Shown: piece after piece, positions 1 through 7,291 of the stretch
Numbering within the stretch: the first letter of the stretch is position 1
How the letters are laid out: each line of letters begins with the position of its first letter
NCBI GenBank assembly: GCA_041919675.1
Contig: JAYRTJ010000052.1
Coordinates: forward strand, 1-23,154
Direction: 5' to 3'
DNA: 23,154 bases
From: SHVO01 sp041919675
GTDB lineage: Bacteria > Pseudomonadota > Alphaproteobacteria > Rhodospirillales > Rhodospirillaceae
Position numbers and translations under genes: made by a program
Notes under the pieces: model-generated
Databases searched by the model: none
What the model was told of the DNA's origin: nothing
Seen by the model: only the letters and a program-made list of their open reading frames with translations

Positions 1-1602
1 GTGTCCTGGAACAGCCGGGTCGATTTTCTGTACCGGAATTTCCGGCCCTATTTCCTCGCCAATCTCAATCCCGGCGAGGCGTCGTTTATCGACGGCAGCG
101 TGCTCAACAACAAACCCTTCGCGCAAGCCATCGAGTCCATCCGCGGCCGCCCGGCTTACCGCCACGTCGACCGGCGTCTGCTTTACGTCGATCCGCATCC
201 CGAGACCACCACGGACCGCTCGTCCATGCACGTGCCGGGCTTCTTCACCACGCTCAAGGGCGCGCTCTCCGACATTCCGCGCAACGAGCCTATCCACGAC
301 GATCTCGCGTGGGTGAATACCTACAACGCCGAAGTGCGCCGCCTGCAAATGGTGGTGGACGGGGCGCGCTCGCACATCAGCGCCATCGCCGAAGCGATCG
401 CCGGTGAAGGCCTTGCCCCCCATATCACGGGTGAAGAAATCGGCCGCTATCGCGAGCTTGCCAACAACCGCGCCCGCGCCGAGACCGGTTTTGCCTACGA
501 GGGATATCTGAGGCTCAAGCTCACCGCCGTGATCGAGGATGTCGCCGCCATGGTGTCCGAGGTGTGCGGTTATGGCAGCGACACGGCCGAGGCCACGCGC
601 GTCGTCACGATCATCGAACGCTGGGCCACCCTCACAGGCGTCTTTCCCTCGCCGGAAACCTTGAAGAAACCGACGCAGCCCGGCGAACCGCCCGTCTGGG
701 TGAAGTTCTTGCTGCGCTTCGATGTGAAGTACCGCCAGCGCCGCGTACGCTTCGTCGTGCGCGCGGTGAATCATCTCTACACACGCCTGTCCGATCCGGC
801 GCTGGAGGGGCTCAAGACCGACCGTCTCGATTATGTGAAGGCCGGGCTCTACGACGCGCTCGCGCTGCTGCAGCCCATGACCGCGCGCGCCGCCGCCGTC
901 GACGGTAAACACGGCCTTTCCCGCCGCACGTCCGAAGCGGTGAAGGCGGTGGTGCGCGATATCGTCAAAGCCATGGAAGCCGACCCGGTCCTGGCGGTGA
1001 ACTCCACCGCCGTCGCGCAGAAGTTCGAGCCGCGCATCACGGAGACCCTGGCTTCGCTCGCCGACGAAATGGCGCTGGAAGCGGACAACGCGCGCACCGA
1101 TGCGCTGCTCGCGACCCTCGTGCGCGGCGCGGGCGCGATCCCGGCGCTTCCGGCCGTCGCCGCCCGCGAACTCCTGGAGCACTACGTCGGTTTCGCGGTG
1201 TGGGACGTGCTGACGTTCTCCATCACCAACTGGCGCGATCTCGACGAGTTCGACGAGATCCGCGTCGACCGCCTCAGCCCCGACGACTCGCAGACGTTGC
1301 GCAAAGGCGACGCCTCGGCCACCCTCAAGGGCATCCAGTTCCATCACTTCGGCGCCTTCTTTTGCCTCGCCTACAGGCAGAACGATTATCTGTGGGGCCG
1401 TCTGCACGCGGCCGAACGCCTGATCGATATCGTGCTCGACGCCGCCAAGATCGAAGGCGCGGGGGAAGATATCGATGTGCTTGCCCTGAAGGCGTCCGCG
1501 TTCGAAGCGATCTTGCGCGCCGAGGCAAAAGTGCTCAGCGAATGTGGCGACCTGATCTCCACCTTGAGCGCCGACGTCGCGAAACTGCGCCAAAAAACGT
1601 AA
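1..1602 (+). CDS. Patatin-like protein, DUF3376-type, 5' truncated
   Basis: The reading frame is open from the first base, so the GTG at position 1 is probably internal and the gene begins outside the window. Near the start (residues 29-38) is FIDGSVLNNKPF. This matches the Asp-Gly block that carries the catalytic aspartate of patatin-like phospholipases (D31 here). The nucleophile-elbow serine (GxSxG) and oxyanion-hole glycines would lie upstream. The long, mostly helical remainder fits the C-terminal extension of patatin-related proteins (DUF3376/TIGR03607 type). The family hydrolyses acyl esters of lipids through a Ser-Asp dyad; the substrate here is unknown. The stop is 23 nt before the outer-membrane protein gene, so the two may be co-transcribed. 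Family assignment is from recognisable motifs only. Confidence 0.75.
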   Translation: MSWNSRVDFLYRNFRPYFLANLNPGEASFIDGSVLNNKPFAQAIESIRGRPAYRHVDRRLLYVDPHPETTTDRSSMHVPGFFTTLKGALSDIPRNEPIHDDLAWVNTYNAEVRRLQMVVDGARSHISAIAEAIAGEGLAPHITGEEIGRYRELANNRARAETGFAYEGYLRLKLTAVIEDVAAMVSEVCGYGSDTAEATRVVTIIERWATLTGVFPSPETLKKPTQPGEPPVWVKFLLRFDVKYRQRRVRFVVRAVNHLYTRLSDPALEGLKTDRLDYVKAGLYDALALLQPMTARAAAVDGKHGLSRRTSEAVKAVVRDIVKAMEADPVLAVNSTAVAQKFEPRITETLASLADEMALEADNARTDALLATLVRGAGAIPALPAVAARELLEHYVGFAVWDVLTFSITNWRDLDEFDEIRVDRLSPDDSQTLRKGDASATLKGIQFHHFGAFFCLAYRQNDYLWGRLHAAERLIDIVLDAAKIEGAGEDIDVLALKASAFEAILRAEAKVLSECGDLISTLSADVAKLRQKT

Positions 1603-1625
1603 GGCGTGAGATATACTCTCCGCGC

Positions 1626-2411
1626 ATGCGTTTCCGGCCTCTTTTCCTCATCATCGGCTTCGCGGCCTGCCGGGCCTCACCGGCGCCGGCGCAAGATACT
1701 TTTGCCGACGCGTTCTGGCGCTTCAAGGCGACCACCGGTTTCGACTTCAGCGCGGGCAAGTACGGCGCCGATAAACCCACCGAAGTCCTCTATGTGCCGC
1801 TGACCGTCCAGGCGACCAAGGGACCGTGGACCCTCAAGGGCGACGTCTCCTGGCTGCGCGTGTCGGGCCCCGCCCTTCTTCTGGACGGTTCGTCCGTCGG
1901 CACCGTGCCCGTGCGCACGTCGGGCTCGGCCTCCGGCCCCGGCGACATCAATCTCTACGGCCGCTATTCGCTCGAGAGCCTGTACGCTCACAACGTCTTC
2001 ATCGATCTGACGGCGCGGGTGAAAATCCCCACCGCCAGCTTTGCCGACGGACTCGGCACCGGCGCATGGGATCAGTCGGTGCAGATGGATATCGCCACCG
2101 CCTTTGGGAAAATCGTGCCCTTCGCCGCCATCGGCTACCGCTTCACCGGTCAGCCCGACGGCTTCACCTTGCGCGACGTGGTTTATGGAACGGCGGGCGT
2201 GCAGTACAGCTGGACGCCGCGCATCTCGACGGGCGTCTATTATGACGTGCGCCAGTCCTCGATCCCGAGCGCGGCCGCGCCGCAAGAAGGCACGGTCTAC
2301 GCCAACTTCAAGCTCAGCAACCGCGTGTCGATGAACATCTACGGCGTCCTTGGATTCTCCAAGAATAGCCCCGCCGCCGGCGGCGGCACCTTCCTCACAT
2401 ATCAGTGGTAG
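1626..2411 (+). CDS. Probable outer-membrane beta-barrel protein
   Basis: A 261-residue protein starting at ATG 1626. The N-terminus is a signal peptide (positive MRFRP, hydrophobic LFLIIGFAA, then a Pro/Ala-rich stretch ending in PAPAQ before DTFADAF). The rest alternates short aromatic and polar stretches typical of antiparallel barrel strands (for example FIDLTARVKIP and IVPFAAIGYRF). The last residues are FLTYQW; a terminal aromatic residue is the usual BAM recognition signature. It resembles small transporter-like barrels of the 'MetA-pathway of phenol degradation' type, but I cannot name the family. A cysteine at residue 15 (FAAC) makes a lipoprotein reading possible but less likely. 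The start was chosen because it gives the signal peptide; the frame stays open upstream only by overlapping the patatin-like gene. Confidence 0.7.
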   Translation: MRFRPLFLIIGFAACRASPAPAQDTFADAFWRFKATTGFDFSAGKYGADKPTEVLYVPLTVQATKGPWTLKGDVSWLRVSGPALLLDGSSVGTVPVRTSGSASGPGDINLYGRYSLESLYAHNVFIDLTARVKIPTASFADGLGTGAWDQSVQMDIATAFGKIVPFAAIGYRFTGQPDGFTLRDVVYGTAGVQYSWTPRISTGVYYDVRQSSIPSAAAPQEGTVYANFKLSNRVSMNIYGVLGFSKNSPAAGGGTFLTYQW

Positions 2412-2417
2412 CGGTCC

Positions 2418-2433
2418 GTCTTATTATTAAGAC
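2418..2433. terminator. Small palindrome between convergent genes
   Basis: GTCTTA-TTAT-TAAGAC forms a 6-bp stem. It lies between the stop of the outer-membrane protein (2411) and overlaps the stop region of the convergent lipoprotein gene (2427). It is a possible weak bidirectional terminator; no convincing U-tract follows on either strand. Confidence 0.3.
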
Positions 2434-3620
2434 GTCGGCCCGATGTCCTGGGGACGCTCGATCTGCGGACGTTCCGGGACCGTCGGCTTCGGCGTGTCGA
2501 GCGATTGCGGCCGGTCGATCGGCGGACGCTCCGGCGGCGCCACGCGGTCGGGGCGCTGACGCGTATCCGGGCGCATCGCGGCGGGACGCAGCGAACCGTT
2601 CGCCTTGTTGATGGTCACCACGGTGCGAACTTTTGTAATGGCGGCGGCAGCCACGGTGTTGTCGCCGGCGATATGGCCGGTGACCACAATACGGTCGCCG
2701 GCGGCGGTGCCGGCCGGCAGCGCGCCTTGCACCGCGATGCCCTGGATCGACAGCGGCGCGGCGTTCGCCGGAGCATAGCCTTCCAGCGACACATCGCGGA
2801 CGTCCTTGCCGAAGGGCAGGGCCTTCGCGCCGGAAACCACGTCGGCGACAAACTGGCCGTTGATCATGCGGCCGGCGACGAACACCTGTCCGCCGTTGGC
2901 CGGCGGCGAGACCACGGCGTCGGCGCCCGGCGTCACGGTCAGGTCGCCGATCCGCACGCTCGCGCCGTTCACATTGGCCATGCCACGCAGGAGCACGCGG
3001 CCGTCGTCTTTCGACTGCTCGTCCACGCGGCTCGCGACGATGGCGCCGTCTTCGAGACGCAGGCCCGAGACGCTCACCATGTCGCCCGCCTGCAAGGTGC
3101 GGAAGGCGTCGACGGCGGCTTTGTCGCCCGCGAGGTTCAGTTTCACGTTCTGGCCCAGCACGGTCATGGTCTCGCCGGCGTGATCGATCGCGCCGATCGG
3201 GCCGGTCACCGCGTGCTGGATCTCCAGCGTGTCGAGGAAATACTTGCCCTCGCGCAGGCGCGCGACGGCCTGGATCACCTGGCCGACCTTGAGCTCTTCC
3301 AGGGTCGACGGCTTGCCGTCGGATTTAACGGCGGTGTGACGGTCGAACTCCCACGCCACGCCGTTCACGATGACCGAGCTGAAGCCCGAGATGGTGCCGA
3401 GGATGCCGGTGCCGCCGATGCCATCGCCGTTCTTCTTGCCGTCGGCCGCGGCCAGCACGGTGTTCGGGGCGCCGGTGCCGCCGATGCCGTCGCCGTTACG
3501 GCGCTCGGCGAGCTGAGAAGATCCCGTCGTCGAACAGGCGCCGATCAGGCAAAGCACGGCCGCGACCGCAAGACGATGCAGTCCACGTTCCCACAGCCGC
3601 AGGGTAGTCACCCCAGTCAT
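2427..3620 (-). CDS. DUF5666-type lipoprotein with GDGIGGTG repeats
   Basis: Taking ATG 3620 as start gives 397 residues; an upstream ATG at 3653 is in frame and would add 11. I prefer 3620 because it puts a normal signal sequence before the lipobox LIGAC, with lipidated Cys at residue 29. Two copies of NGDGIGGTG follow at residues 42-50 and 64-72. The body consists of repeated small beta modules of about 60-70 residues (for example VGQVIQAVARL, GDMVSVSGLRLEDGAIVASRV, GDRIVVTGHIAGDN), the pattern I associate with DUF5666. The C-terminus is rich in Pro, Arg and Glu. It is probably anchored in the outer or inner membrane facing the periplasm. Function is unknown. It lies directly downstream of the DUF6502-type gene (14 nt from its stop to ATG 3653), so the two are almost certainly one operon. 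Confidence 0.7.
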   Translation of the reverse strand: MTGVTTLRLWERGLHRLAVAAVLCLIGACSTTGSSQLAERRNGDGIGGTGAPNTVLAAADGKKNGDGIGGTGILGTISGFSSVIVNGVAWEFDRHTAVKSDGKPSTLEELKVGQVIQAVARLREGKYFLDTLEIQHAVTGPIGAIDHAGETMTVLGQNVKLNLAGDKAAVDAFRTLQAGDMVSVSGLRLEDGAIVASRVDEQSKDDGRVLLRGMANVNGASVRIGDLTVTPGADAVVSPPANGGQVFVAGRMINGQFVADVVSGAKALPFGKDVRDVSLEGYAPANAAPLSIQGIAVQGALPAGTAAGDRIVVTGHIAGDNTVAAAAITKVRTVVTINKANGSLRPAAMRPDTRQRPDRVAPPERPPIDRPQSLDTPKPTVPERPQIERPQDIGPTS

Positions 3621-3667
3621 TGCCCCAGCTCGACGTCCTTCGCGGGTTGGCATTCGGTCAACCCGGC

Positions 3668-4561
3668 TTAAGAGTCCGACTCTTTGTCTGATACATGCGC
3701 GCCCGGCGCATCGGAATCCGGGCGTAAGTTATTGAAATTTGCAGCGCCATCAAAGAAATACAAGCCGAAATTAACGCGCCGTGTCGAGGTTGCGCGGCCG
3801 GCGTCTTTCTCTTTCAGCTGCAGGGCGAGGCGGTTCACTTCCAGAAGAGCCTTCATGCCCGTGCGTTCGGCGGCATCCGCGAGTACGGCGGCGGATTCGT
3901 CCGTCAGGCCCGTGTAATGAACGCCGCGCTCGAGTTTCGGGTTGCCCTCTTCCAACAGGTTGTGGGCCACCGCCGCCAAATGGTCATGGATGTTGCGGCC
4001 GAAGTAGAAGGCTTTGTCCTCAAAGCCCTTTTCCGGGACGAAGGCCAACGCGTTGAGCACCACCCGGCCGTCGTCGTCCAAATGGACGATTCCCCGCCGC
4101 AGCCACTCATCGAGAAGGGCGCGCGGGCGCACATCGGTCGAAACCTTGGCCACCAGCGAATCGAAGGTCGGGGCGCCGCGCGACTCGGCCTTGCGGGACA
4201 ACGGAAGGGGCTGGCCCTTCTTATCGGTCGTGTCTTTCGAGCCCACCCAATGGGATACGATCTGCGCGCCAAGGCCGATGGAGCGCGGCGCGGACATCTT
4301 TTCGGTGGGTCTTTCGCGCAGTCTTTTCACGTCTTTCCGGTGTACGCCCGTCAATAGACTGACGCGGCTGTCGGTCTGTTTCTTCCCATCGACCGGAAAT
4401 TCATTGAGGGCGACGTCGACGTAGGCCTCTTTCAGAAGCTCCATCAGCGCCGCCAGGCCCACGCCCTTGGCGATCAGCAGCCGCACCAACGGGCGCAGCA
4501 GCCGGCGAAGGGCTGAAATCAGTGGCTTAGGCAAGCCGGCGATGGGTTCTTGGGAAGGCAT
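3668..4561 (-). CDS. DUF6502-type protein with HTH-like N-terminus
   Basis: A 297-residue soluble protein without signal peptide or membrane span. Residues about 15-80 are helical and basic. They contain a segment (SRVSLLTGVHRKDVKRL) that reads like the recognition part of a helix-turn-helix, preceded by a helix with KEAYVDVALNEF. This is the pattern I associate with DUF6502, a family often found beside DUF5666 lipoproteins. The middle (residues about 125-190) has a second winged-helix-like stretch, and the C-terminal third is helical and charged. The start at ATG 4561 has no clear Shine-Dalgarno sequence. I infer a DNA-binding regulator, possibly acting on its own promoter, because paired palindromes lie just upstream. 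Family assignment is from memory; an unrelated regulator is possible. Confidence 0.6.
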   Translation of the reverse strand: MPSQEPIAGLPKPLISALRRLLRPLVRLLIAKGVGLAALMELLKEAYVDVALNEFPVDGKKQTDSRVSLLTGVHRKDVKRLRERPTEKMSAPRSIGLGAQIVSHWVGSKDTTDKKGQPLPLSRKAESRGAPTFDSLVAKVSTDVRPRALLDEWLRRGIVHLDDDGRVVLNALAFVPEKGFEDKAFYFGRNIHDHLAAVAHNLLEEGNPKLERGVHYTGLTDESAAVLADAAERTGMKALLEVNRLALQLKEKDAGRATSTRRVNFGLYFFDGAANFNNLRPDSDAPGAHVSDKESDS

Positions 4562-4605
4562 TCGGGGGCGGCGTTCTTATGCGCAAGCGGTGACGTCGGG
4601 ACTCT

Positions 4606-4634
4606 TCTATACACGGTCGTGGGAAATTTTCCCA
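4606..4634 (-). promoter_or_regulatory. Possible promoter of the DUF6502-DUF5666 operon
   Basis: On the - strand a TATAGA -10 hexamer (4611-4606) lies 17 nt from a weak -35, TGGGAA (4634-4629). The -35 falls inside the proximal 17-bp palindrome, so a protein bound there would directly affect RNA polymerase. The predicted leader is about 38 nt. The -35 matches the consensus at only 3 of 6 positions, so an activator may be needed, or the real promoter may lie elsewhere. Confidence 0.4.
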
Positions 4635-4635
4635 C
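4619..4635. promoter_or_regulatory. Palindromic operator candidate, proximal copy
   Basis: GTGGGAAATTTTCCCAC has two perfect 8-nt arms around one central base. It is 58 bp upstream of the DUF6502-type start codon and overlaps the predicted -35. Its shape suits a dimeric regulator. Confidence 0.6.
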
Positions 4636-4683
4636 TTTTTATTTGACTCCACCCCCGGTGCGGAAGTAAGCTTCGTCCTGTTC

Positions 4684-4700
4684 GTGGGAATTTTTCCCAC
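4684..4700. promoter_or_regulatory. Palindromic operator candidate, distal copy
   Basis: GTGGGAATTTTTCCCAC repeats the proximal palindrome with one base changed near the centre. The two centres are 65 bp apart, about six helical turns, so proteins bound at both would lie on nearly the same face of the helix. The only gene nearby that could use it is the DUF6502-type gene. Confidence 0.6.
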
Positions 4701-5117
4701 ACCATTTCAGGGGAGCGTAGCAACTCTACAGATACAAGCCAACCTCGAGACCGTGTTCAGGAAGACTTTGTGATCCGGCCTCGAACGTCATCGCCACGAG
4801 TCAGATCCTACCCCGATGACCTTCTGAGGCTTTTATCTTCTCTCGCCCGTTTTCGGGCCTGACCCAAAGCGGGCGGGAGAAGATCTTTCTGAAGCGAGAG
4901 TTGCGCTGACGTATCCCCCTTAGGAAATTGAGGTCAGGGTCGAGGTTAAACTCGACCCATCAATAACCGCCCGTCCGCGTAGATGGACCCTAGTTCATCT
5001 CGGCCCTGACCTGAGCTTCCTCACCCAAATACCGCGACGCGCGGGATACCCCCGCTACTCACCCACCCCGCGTGTCGCGGCCCCATCCTCGGAACAGCGG
5101 CGTGCGATGAAAAACGG
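4701..5117. other. Gene-free stretch with long inverted repeats
   Basis: No coding frame is convincing here on either strand. The stretch holds several strong inverted repeats. 4835-4849 pairs with 4870-4884 (15 bp, one mismatch). 4931-4939 pairs with 5004-5012 (AGGTCAGGG/CCCTGACCT, perfect). 4937-4944 pairs with 4951-4958 (GGGTCGAG/CTCGACCC, perfect). 5032-5045 pairs with 5067-5080 (14 bp, one mismatch). In both imperfect stems the mismatch becomes a G-U pair if the + strand is transcribed and an A-C mismatch if the - strand is. GGTCAGG (4932-4938) can also pair with CCTGACC at 4858-4864, so alternative folds are possible. I found no good + strand promoter. It may be a structured non-coding RNA, or simply dispersed palindromic repeats between convergent transcripts. 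Confidence 0.45.
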
Positions 5118-5137
5118 ATCCCGGCCTGCGCTGGGAT
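5110..5137 (-). terminator. Terminator of mnmC / palindromic repeat
   Basis: An 8-bp stem, ATCCCGGC (5118-5125) with GCTGGGAT (5130-5137), has one imperfect pair and a 4-nt loop. On the - strand it is followed by CCGTTTTT, so it can act as an intrinsic terminator just after mnmC. The GTCATCCC...GGGATCC form also resembles palindromes scattered through many alphaproteobacterial genomes. On the + strand a run of T begins about 10 nt after the stem, so it may work in both directions. Confidence 0.55.
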
Positions 5138-5153
5138 GACGTGCGGTGTTTTT

Positions 5154-7127
5154 TTAAATCTCTCTGCGCTTCAACTCGCGCACCAGGAAGCGGGCGGGAT
5201 GCAAAGCCGTGGCGAGATCGCGTTCCACCGGCCAGGGTTCGCCCGTGACGTGGCACGCGAGAAGCTCCGCCGCGAGCGGCGCCGAGACGGAGCCGCGCGC
5301 GCCGAGAGCCGTGAGCACATAGAGACCGGAGTGATAGCGCGCGTTCGGATAGCGCGTCCACGGATGGCCATGGCGAAGGCTGGCGAAATCCTCGAGATAG
5401 GCGCCGTGTTCCGGCAAAGGGCCGACCATCGGCAGGTGATCGGGTGACATGCAGCGCACGGCGGCGAAGCCGGCAAGATCGGCGGACGGTGCGAAAAGAT
5501 TTGGCGCGATGCGCGAGAGGTCATCGAGATTGCGCAGGTGATCGCCCGCGCGCAGGTCCGTGCCGGTCTCCATGTCAAAGGTCGCGCCCAGTTCATGCAC
5601 GCCATGATGTGCCGGCGTCAGGTAGCCGCCGTAGAGCAGCACGGTGCGCAAGGCCCCGGCGCGCGCATTGGTGGGCGCGAGCGTGAGTTGTCCGCGCCGG
5701 GCTTCCAGCGGCAGCCACGCCGCCTCGCGGAACTGTTTCATGCCGTGCGCATTGCCGAGGATCACCGCATCGGCTTGGGTGATGAGGTGACCCCGCGCAT
5801 CGCCAATGCGCCACTGTCCGCCGATATGTGCGATGGTGGCGGCTTCAACGCCGAGGCGCATTTCTGTCGAGGCCGTCAAAGCGGCGCAGATCTCACGCGG
5901 CTGCTGCCATCCGCCCTGCGGGAAAAAGAGACCGCCCTGTTTCAGCGTAAGCCCCGCGATGTCGGACGCCTCCGCGGCATCGACGTGCGCGGCGTAGGCG
6001 TTTGGAAGGACGCCGGATGCGACGATCTCTTCGAAGCGCGACCCATCGCTTCCACCGTCGAGTTGCAGGCTGCCGACATGGGCATGGCTGCCGTCGAGTA
6101 GCGCGAGCGCGTATCTCCAGGCGGCCGCGTAAAAGCGTCCATCGAAGGCGGGCGCCGCCGTCAGGCGCGGCGCCATCACCGCACGCGGAACGCCGGACGC
6201 TTCGGCGGCGAGACCGTCATGTCGATCGATGATCGTTATACGCCATCCCCTTCTCGCGAGCGCGGCCGCCGCATGTGCGCCGGAAAGCCCCGCGCCGATG
6301 ATCGCCGCATGGCCGTGCGACGACGCATGAGGCGCGTGGGCGAACCATGGTTGTAAAGAGGGGGATTGCAAGGACGGCGCACCCGGGCCGCCGCGAAACC
6401 GCGCCTTCAGCATCTCGCGCTTTGCGCCGAACCCGAGCGCGCGCGTGACGTCAAAACCCGCCGCATCGAGGCTGCGCCGCACCGTGCCCGCGACGCTGTA
6501 GGTGGCGAGGCTTGCGCCGTCCTTGGACAGGCGCGCGATCTGCGAAAAGACCTCGTCGCTCCACATGTCCGGGTTCTTGTCGGGCGCGAATCCGTCGAGG
6601 AACCAGGCGTCGGCGCGCGCTTCCAATTGACCGAGCATGTCCTTCGCGTCGCCATAAAGCAGGGTAAGAACGACCTCTGCGCTTTCGCCGCGCTCCACGG
6701 CGGGGAACACACGATGGAATCCGCGTTGCGGTTCGGGATAGGCCGCGAGAAGCGCGCGCGCGAGCGCCCGCACTTCATCCCAGGGCGCGAGACATTCGCG
6801 CAGTTCCGCGCCGCTCAGCGGAAATCCTTCCACGGCGATGTAGTGCAGCCGGCCGCCCGGCGTGCGCGTGCGGCGCCAAAGATCCCACGCCGCGAGAAAA
6901 TTGAGCCCGGTTCCGAAGCCAAGCTCGACGATGCAGAAACACGCCTTGTGCTGCCATGCCTGCGGCAGATCGTTGCCGGTCAGGAAGACGTGGCGGCTCT
7001 CGGCCAGTCCGCCGTCGCGGCTGTAATATATGTCACCGAATCGCGCGGCCATGGGGGTGCGACCCCGCTCCCACGCCAGGCCGGGGGCAGGCAGGGGCCG
7101 TCCACGCCGGTTGATGTCACCGGTCAT
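5154..7127 (-). CDS. mnmC: Bifunctional tRNA modification enzyme MnmC
   Basis: A 657-residue two-domain enzyme for the last steps of mnm5(s2)U34 synthesis in tRNA wobble positions. The N-terminal half is the SAM-dependent methyltransferase (MnmD part). It has the SAM loop VELGFGTGLNF at residues 68-78 and the family signature DGFAPDKNPDMW at 178-189. The C-terminal half is the FAD-dependent oxidase that removes the carboxymethyl group. Its dinucleotide-binding loop GAGLSG is at 278-283, followed by the glycine-oxidase-like fold and a C-terminal FAD contact region with LGARGSVSAPLAAELL. The start at ATG 7127 is supported by the upstream LAWERG...MAARFGDIYYSRDGGLAE block, which aligns with the usual MnmC N-terminus. 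The gene stands alone, with a terminator after it and the divergent hydrolase gene before it. Confidence 0.93.
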   Translation of the reverse strand: MTGDINRRGRPLPAPGLAWERGRTPMAARFGDIYYSRDGGLAESRHVFLTGNDLPQAWQHKACFCIVELGFGTGLNFLAAWDLWRRTRTPGGRLHYIAVEGFPLSGAELRECLAPWDEVRALARALLAAYPEPQRGFHRVFPAVERGESAEVVLTLLYGDAKDMLGQLEARADAWFLDGFAPDKNPDMWSDEVFSQIARLSKDGASLATYSVAGTVRRSLDAAGFDVTRALGFGAKREMLKARFRGGPGAPSLQSPSLQPWFAHAPHASSHGHAAIIGAGLSGAHAAAALARRGWRITIIDRHDGLAAEASGVPRAVMAPRLTAAPAFDGRFYAAAWRYALALLDGSHAHVGSLQLDGGSDGSRFEEIVASGVLPNAYAAHVDAAEASDIAGLTLKQGGLFFPQGGWQQPREICAALTASTEMRLGVEAATIAHIGGQWRIGDARGHLITQADAVILGNAHGMKQFREAAWLPLEARRGQLTLAPTNARAGALRTVLLYGGYLTPAHHGVHELGATFDMETGTDLRAGDHLRNLDDLSRIAPNLFAPSADLAGFAAVRCMSPDHLPMVGPLPEHGAYLEDFASLRHGHPWTRYPNARYHSGLYVLTALGARGSVSAPLAAELLACHVTGEPWPVERDLATALHPARFLVRELKRREI

Positions 7128-7228
7128 GGCAATCCGAGATCCCGATAAATGGTCTGCGTGCGCATCATATTTTCGCCGTACTATAACAAGAAATTCACCC
7201 GGGGCTTTCAGTGAGACGTAGTTTCATA

Positions 7229-7259
7229 CTTGTGCGCGCAAAGAGCTTTGCCGCACAAG
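7229..7259. repeat. Near-perfect 31-nt inverted repeat before hydrolase
   Basis: CTTGTGCG and GCAAAG, separated by one extra C, pair with CTTTGC and CGCACAAG around a 2-nt centre. This gives 14 matched pairs with a single bulge. It ends 32 nt before the hydrolase start codon, inside the probable 5' leader. No U-tract follows, so it is not a normal terminator. It may be a regulator binding site or an mRNA hairpin. Confidence 0.6.
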
Positions 7260-7291
7260 AACGCGGGAGACGACCTGGAAGAGTGACGAGG

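Noticed and set aside
4643..4671. + strand promoter (TTGACT) between the two palindromes
   Set aside because: The matching -10 would be GTAAGC, too poor, and no + strand gene follows.
5059..5361. Arg-rich 100-codon - strand frame at the mnmC end
   Set aside because: It overlaps mnmC and its terminator and has no coding character.
7211..7291. Upstream GTG start for the hydrolase
   Set aside because: It would place 27 residues before the signal peptide and translate the long palindrome; ATG 7292 has a proper ribosome site.
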